A DNA stretch of 64,000 bases from Theobroma cacao (lineage: Eukaryota; Streptophyta; Magnoliopsida; Malvales; Malvaceae): contig NC_030852.1 in NCBI RefSeq assembly GCF_000208745.1, forward strand, positions 9,602,663 through 9,666,662. The letters are read 5' to 3'. The notes under the pieces were generated by a model. That model did no database searches. It worked only from the letters and a program-made list of their open reading frames with translations, and was not told where the DNA came from. Both the position numbers and the translations under genes were made by a program. This document shows, one piece after another, positions 61,201 to 64,000 of this stretch (the first letter of the stretch is position 1; each line of letters starts with the position of its first letter).

Positions 61201-61591
61201 TTCCTTCTATCTTTCTTCCTTTACACGTACATAATCAACATATCGAAGTTGCACTTCAACGCGGTATCGCCATAATATTTAAATATTTACTTACATGATC
61301 TAGCTTAATTAAATAATAACGCGCCGGCCCTCCTAATATCATTTTTCCTTCAAAATTCTTCTTACTTCCTCTCCCCCACTTAGATTAGTCATATTGCCAT
61401 TCTTCCGGACCAATTTCTACAATTGATAAAATATTAATATTTTAATATTATTTTATTCATAAAATAATATTCTATTCCAAAATATTCTTTTCACCTGTTT
61501 CCGCTCTATGGCACTTAAATTTACATCAAGCAACCCTTTGTCTTATCGATAGGGTCTCATTGTCTGCTAAATGAGGGTACGGGGTACTACA
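58269..61591 (-). repeat. 5' LTR of element C
   Basis: 3,323 bp; plus-strand ends TGTAACGACC and GGGTACTACA. Homologous to 26747-30100 throughout. The outer flank ATGCT (61592-61596) would be one TSD copy; its partner is lost. A C/T-rich part lies at 60420-61080. Confidence 0.9.
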
Positions 61592-61937
61592 ATGCTACAC
61601 TTGAATTATTTTTATGTTGTATTGTTGTTGATTGATGGAATAGTTTTTAATTGTTAGTTAATTATATATGAATTAATGTAAAACATTTTTATTCAAGTTT
61701 TCAATTTCGAGTTTGGGCTATTAAATGGGTATCCAAATACTAAAAATTTACTTTGAATAATCAAGTAATTAATGAATTTGGATAATTAATAGGTAGTGAT
61801 ATATTAATAGGGTTTAGTTTTGAGTAGTTATTTTAATTTTGTTCAGATTGTTATAGGGTTTAGGTATCTTAGTATTTAAATGGTTTAAGGGTCGGGTACC
61901 TAAAAAATAGTGGGTACCTTACCCATTTACATCTCTT
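61592..61937 (+). mobile_element. Probable 3' end of the interrupted hAT element
   Basis: AT-rich non-coding sequence ending with GGGTACC..GGGTACC-type subterminal repeats (61894-61923) and 'acccatttacatctct'. Plant hAT ends often read (in reverse) agagatgtaaatgggt with GGGTACCC motifs inside. It lies where the hAT sequence cut at 26746 should resume if element C inserted into it. The matching left terminus was not found. Confidence 0.5.
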
Positions 61938-62214
61938 TGAAAGAACAACTATAAGAAAAAAGTATTAATAAAGTAAAAAAGATCTTATTAAAATGTGTAT
62001 TTATAAATAAAGTGAGAGGCCTATTTATAGGCTAGTAACCCCTAAAATCCTAATTTTAATCCAACTCAATATATATCCAAATCTAGATATACATAATCAA
62101 ATCTAAGAGTTTAAATTAGATTATACTTCTTGTGTTTGGCTTGTTGCATTGTTTGACTTGGTTTGACTTGCTTGGGTCGTAATATAATGGACATTCGCAC
62201 ATTTATTTATAACA
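61938..62214 (-). mobile_element. Copia 3' LTR (element H)
   Basis: 277 bp; minus strand from TGTTATAAATAAATGTG at 62214 to ...GTTCTTTCA. It is placed just after a pol tail on the minus strand, as expected for the 3' LTR of a short-LTR copia element. The interval between (62215-62440) holds several 'aaaacctcat' and 'gggaaaaacc' type repeats. No TSD could be established. Confidence 0.6.
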
Positions 62215-62439
62215 CTTTCCTTGAATGTCCATTATATTAAGATTATGCCTTGTTAAAAACTTATTAGGAAAAAACCTCATGGAAAAAAATTCGAATGAAG
62301 GAAAAAGAGTACATAATTCTTTTCAAGAATATACTTTTGAAATACTGCCCCATTAAAAACCTCATAAAAAAAACCCAATGGGAAAAACCTTGATGAAAGA
62401 AAAAAGTACAGTGCATAATTTACTGCCCCTGACGACTAT

Positions 62440-62880
62440 ATTATTTAAGATATTTAAAATGGTGCATTCCAATATTTTATACTAACTTTTCAAATGTTGT
62501 AGTAAAAAGAGCTTTATTGAATAAATTTGCTAGATTATCACTTGAACGAATTTGTTGAACAATAATATCACTCTTTTCTTAGAGATCATGAGTGAAGAAG
62601 AACTTTTGGTGAATTATGTTTTGTCCTATCGCCTTTAATGTATTCTTCCTTTAATTGGGCTATGCAAGTGGTATTATCCTCATATAAGGTTGTTGGAATT
62701 TCCTTCTTGGTGGACAAGCCACATGTTTTTTGAATATGTTGAGTTATAGATCTTAACTAGAGACATTCACAACTTGTCTCATTAATTGCTAAAATTTTTG
62801 GATGGTTAGAATAAATAACAACTATAATTTGTTTTAGAAAACACTATGTGCTGAAATGGCTTGAAACTTAGAGATAACAA
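62440..62880 (-). pseudogene. Copia RNase H tail (element H)
   Basis: The minus strand reads SNHPKILAINETS..ECL, stop (at a Trp codon), LRSITQHIQKTCGLSTKKE, then PTTLYEDNTTCIAQLKEEYI, KGDRTKH, a frame change, and IIVQQIRSSDNLANLF, ALFTTTFEKLV. This is the conserved C-terminus of Ty1/copia polyproteins including the catalytic YEDN Asp. Everything upstream is missing, so it is a 3' fragment. Confidence 0.85.
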
Positions 62881-63532
62881 TTATCATATGCAATAAAAAA
62901 ATAAAAATTTAAATGTACTATGCCATGTTATTACCCATGGATCACCTTGGTGGTTTTAATACAAACAAAACTAGAAGAGAAGTAATCTGAAAAATAACAT
63001 TACCTTCACCAAGTGATGTGGCTATCACGATGCTACCTCTTCCTTGTCCAACCCATGAACACCACAAAGGAAGCAAAAAACATGAGCCATTCAAATGCTT
63101 AGCTTTTAACGGTTGCACTTGAACCTTCAAAAAGAAGGAGCTTTCTCAACTATGCTTTTGTGCTAGCAAGGTGGAGAACGACTTGTCCTCTCCACACAAT
63201 CACACTCTTCGTAGCCGAATCATAAAGTTGGAAAACTATTTTTCTAGTCACTTAAGAAAGTGTGCGGTTAGGCTTTCTTGTTAGTTATCTGACGATTCAA
63301 AAACCTAACTTGAGTATTTCACTTGTATTATGAGGAGTAATTGAAAAATGATAATTATATCTAGGTCAATTAATGTCTTAAATTGTAAAAGGCCTCAATA
63401 TTATGACTTCTTATAATATTAGCCTAGCACTTAATTAAACCTTTTTAATTAAGTCATTGTAAATTAAAATTGAATTAAATTTATTTATTTGTTAGCAATT
63501 AAGGTTTTAATATTATAACTAATTATAATATT
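62881..63532. other. Unassigned, possibly copia LTR-derived
   Basis: No gene. It contains AT-rich 'ttaattaag' stretches (63420-63530) like those in LTR K, and a mid-GC segment (62990-63260) with one spurious ORF. A minus-strand copia LTR is possible but I cannot place its ends. It is cut at 63533 by a D-type LTR. Confidence 0.35.
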
Positions 63533-64000
63533 TGTCACAACTTGGTACTCTCTTTAAGCCTGTGACATCTGCCGCGATGTCACGATAGACATTCATTACC
63601 CGGAATGTCAACCGAAACCTTGCAAGGCTCTCGCATCAGTTTTACATATCCCCTATGAGCAATAGTTACTAAATATCATGTTTTAAGGGAATATAAACTA
63701 TTTTTAAATCAAAACAAACAAAAAAATAATTTCTGCCACACAAGGGTATTTTGGCCATTTTTACCTGAAAATTTTGAAACATGGTAAAAATATGATATAT
63801 GAGTAATAAGCATCCATTTCATGTCTAAAAATAAGTTTCGTTGTCTAATTCATCAATTTAAAGTGAAATTATAGCTATTCAAATTAAACAAAAATATTAA
63901 ATACAATATTCCATTTTCATATAAAACAAAATTTATAAAACTCTGTGTAAATAATTTTTATAGCTTAAAAGTAAAATAAATTCATACATATGCAGCCAGG
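63533..64000 (-). mobile_element. D-type gypsy LTR 3' end (N), running off the window
   Basis: Plus strand begins TGTCACAACTTGG. The reverse complement matches the end of LTR L (22260-22726), including the blocks 'gccttgcaaggct', 'cattcattacccgg' (reversed) and 'aaaatacccttgtg' (reversed). It continues beyond 64000. Confidence 0.85.

Larger units (their letters stand above)
26747..61591 (-). mobile_element. Element C: Tekay/Del-type Ty3/gypsy chromovirus, nested by B and D
   Basis: The 5' LTR is at 58269-61591 and the 3' LTR at 26747-30100, with PBS at 58253-58264, polypurine tract at 30101-30114, gag in three pieces, then protease, RT, RNase H, integrase and chromodomain in that order on the minus strand. 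The order with integrase after RT and a C-terminal chromodomain identifies a chromovirus; LTRs over 3 kb fit Tekay/Del. The two LTRs differ at about 5% by eye in a 200-bp sample. Elements B and D lie in gag. The left LTR has lost about 35 terminal bases against the hAT, so no TSD can be read. Confidence 0.88.

Noticed and set aside
62942..63130. 62-codon minus-strand ORF
   Set aside because: No recognisable motif, no conserved neighbour and located in an unassigned, probably LTR-derived stretch.

Overview
The window looks like plant heterochromatin, most likely from a eudicot. It is AT-rich, I see no host gene, and nearly every base can be placed in nested or broken transposable elements. These are Ty3/gypsy elements of the Tekay/Del chromovirus type with very long LTRs (2.5-3.4 kb), Ty1/copia elements and one hAT DNA transposon. 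The species cannot be fixed from this sequence alone.

Left part (1-16987): the end of a gypsy LTR (1-646, minus); a deleted SIRE-like copia element on the minus strand with a gag remnant, primer-binding site (PBS) and LTR (647-5553), its LTR carrying a solo LTR of its own family (4222-5295); a gypsy family here called A, in which one LTR (A1, 5554-9869) is split by a complete solo LTR of the same family (A2, 5936-8533, TSD AACAT); inverted fragments of gypsy LTRs (9870-10921 and 10922-12372); a copia pol pseudogene with its 3' LTR (12373-16601); and a second copia LTR fragment (16602-16987).

Middle (16988-24690): a degenerate tandem array of about 86 bp units (16988-18549, resuming at 23604-23795), split by a copia solo LTR (K, 18550-23603) that is itself split by a gypsy solo LTR (L, 19807-22726).

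Right part (24691-61937): one nested stack. A hAT transposase pseudogene (24691-26746, end probably at 61592-61937) is split by an autonomous-type chromovirus C (26747-61591, minus; gag, protease, RT, RNase H, integrase and chromodomain all visible but broken). C has two insertions in gag. The first is element B (34808-47513, minus, TSD ATCCA), whose 5' LTR holds a solo LTR E (42996-45525, TSD ATAAC). The second is element D (47600-57815, plus, TSD TAATT). B and D have long, essentially non-coding interiors that are homologous to each other, although their LTRs are unrelated. B's LTRs and leader resemble those of C, so B looks like a recombinant. The far right holds a copia LTR plus pol tail (61938-62880), an unassigned stretch, and the end of another D-type LTR (63533-64000).

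No element appears able to encode a full set of proteins today. Gene content is therefore only TE pseudogenes; no rRNA, tRNA or CRISPR array was seen. The most interesting signals are the C/B/D mosaic, the palindrome arrays inside family A LTRs, the 29-codon-period tandem array, a candidate tRNA-derived SINE in D, and a small basic ORF carried in D-type LTRs.
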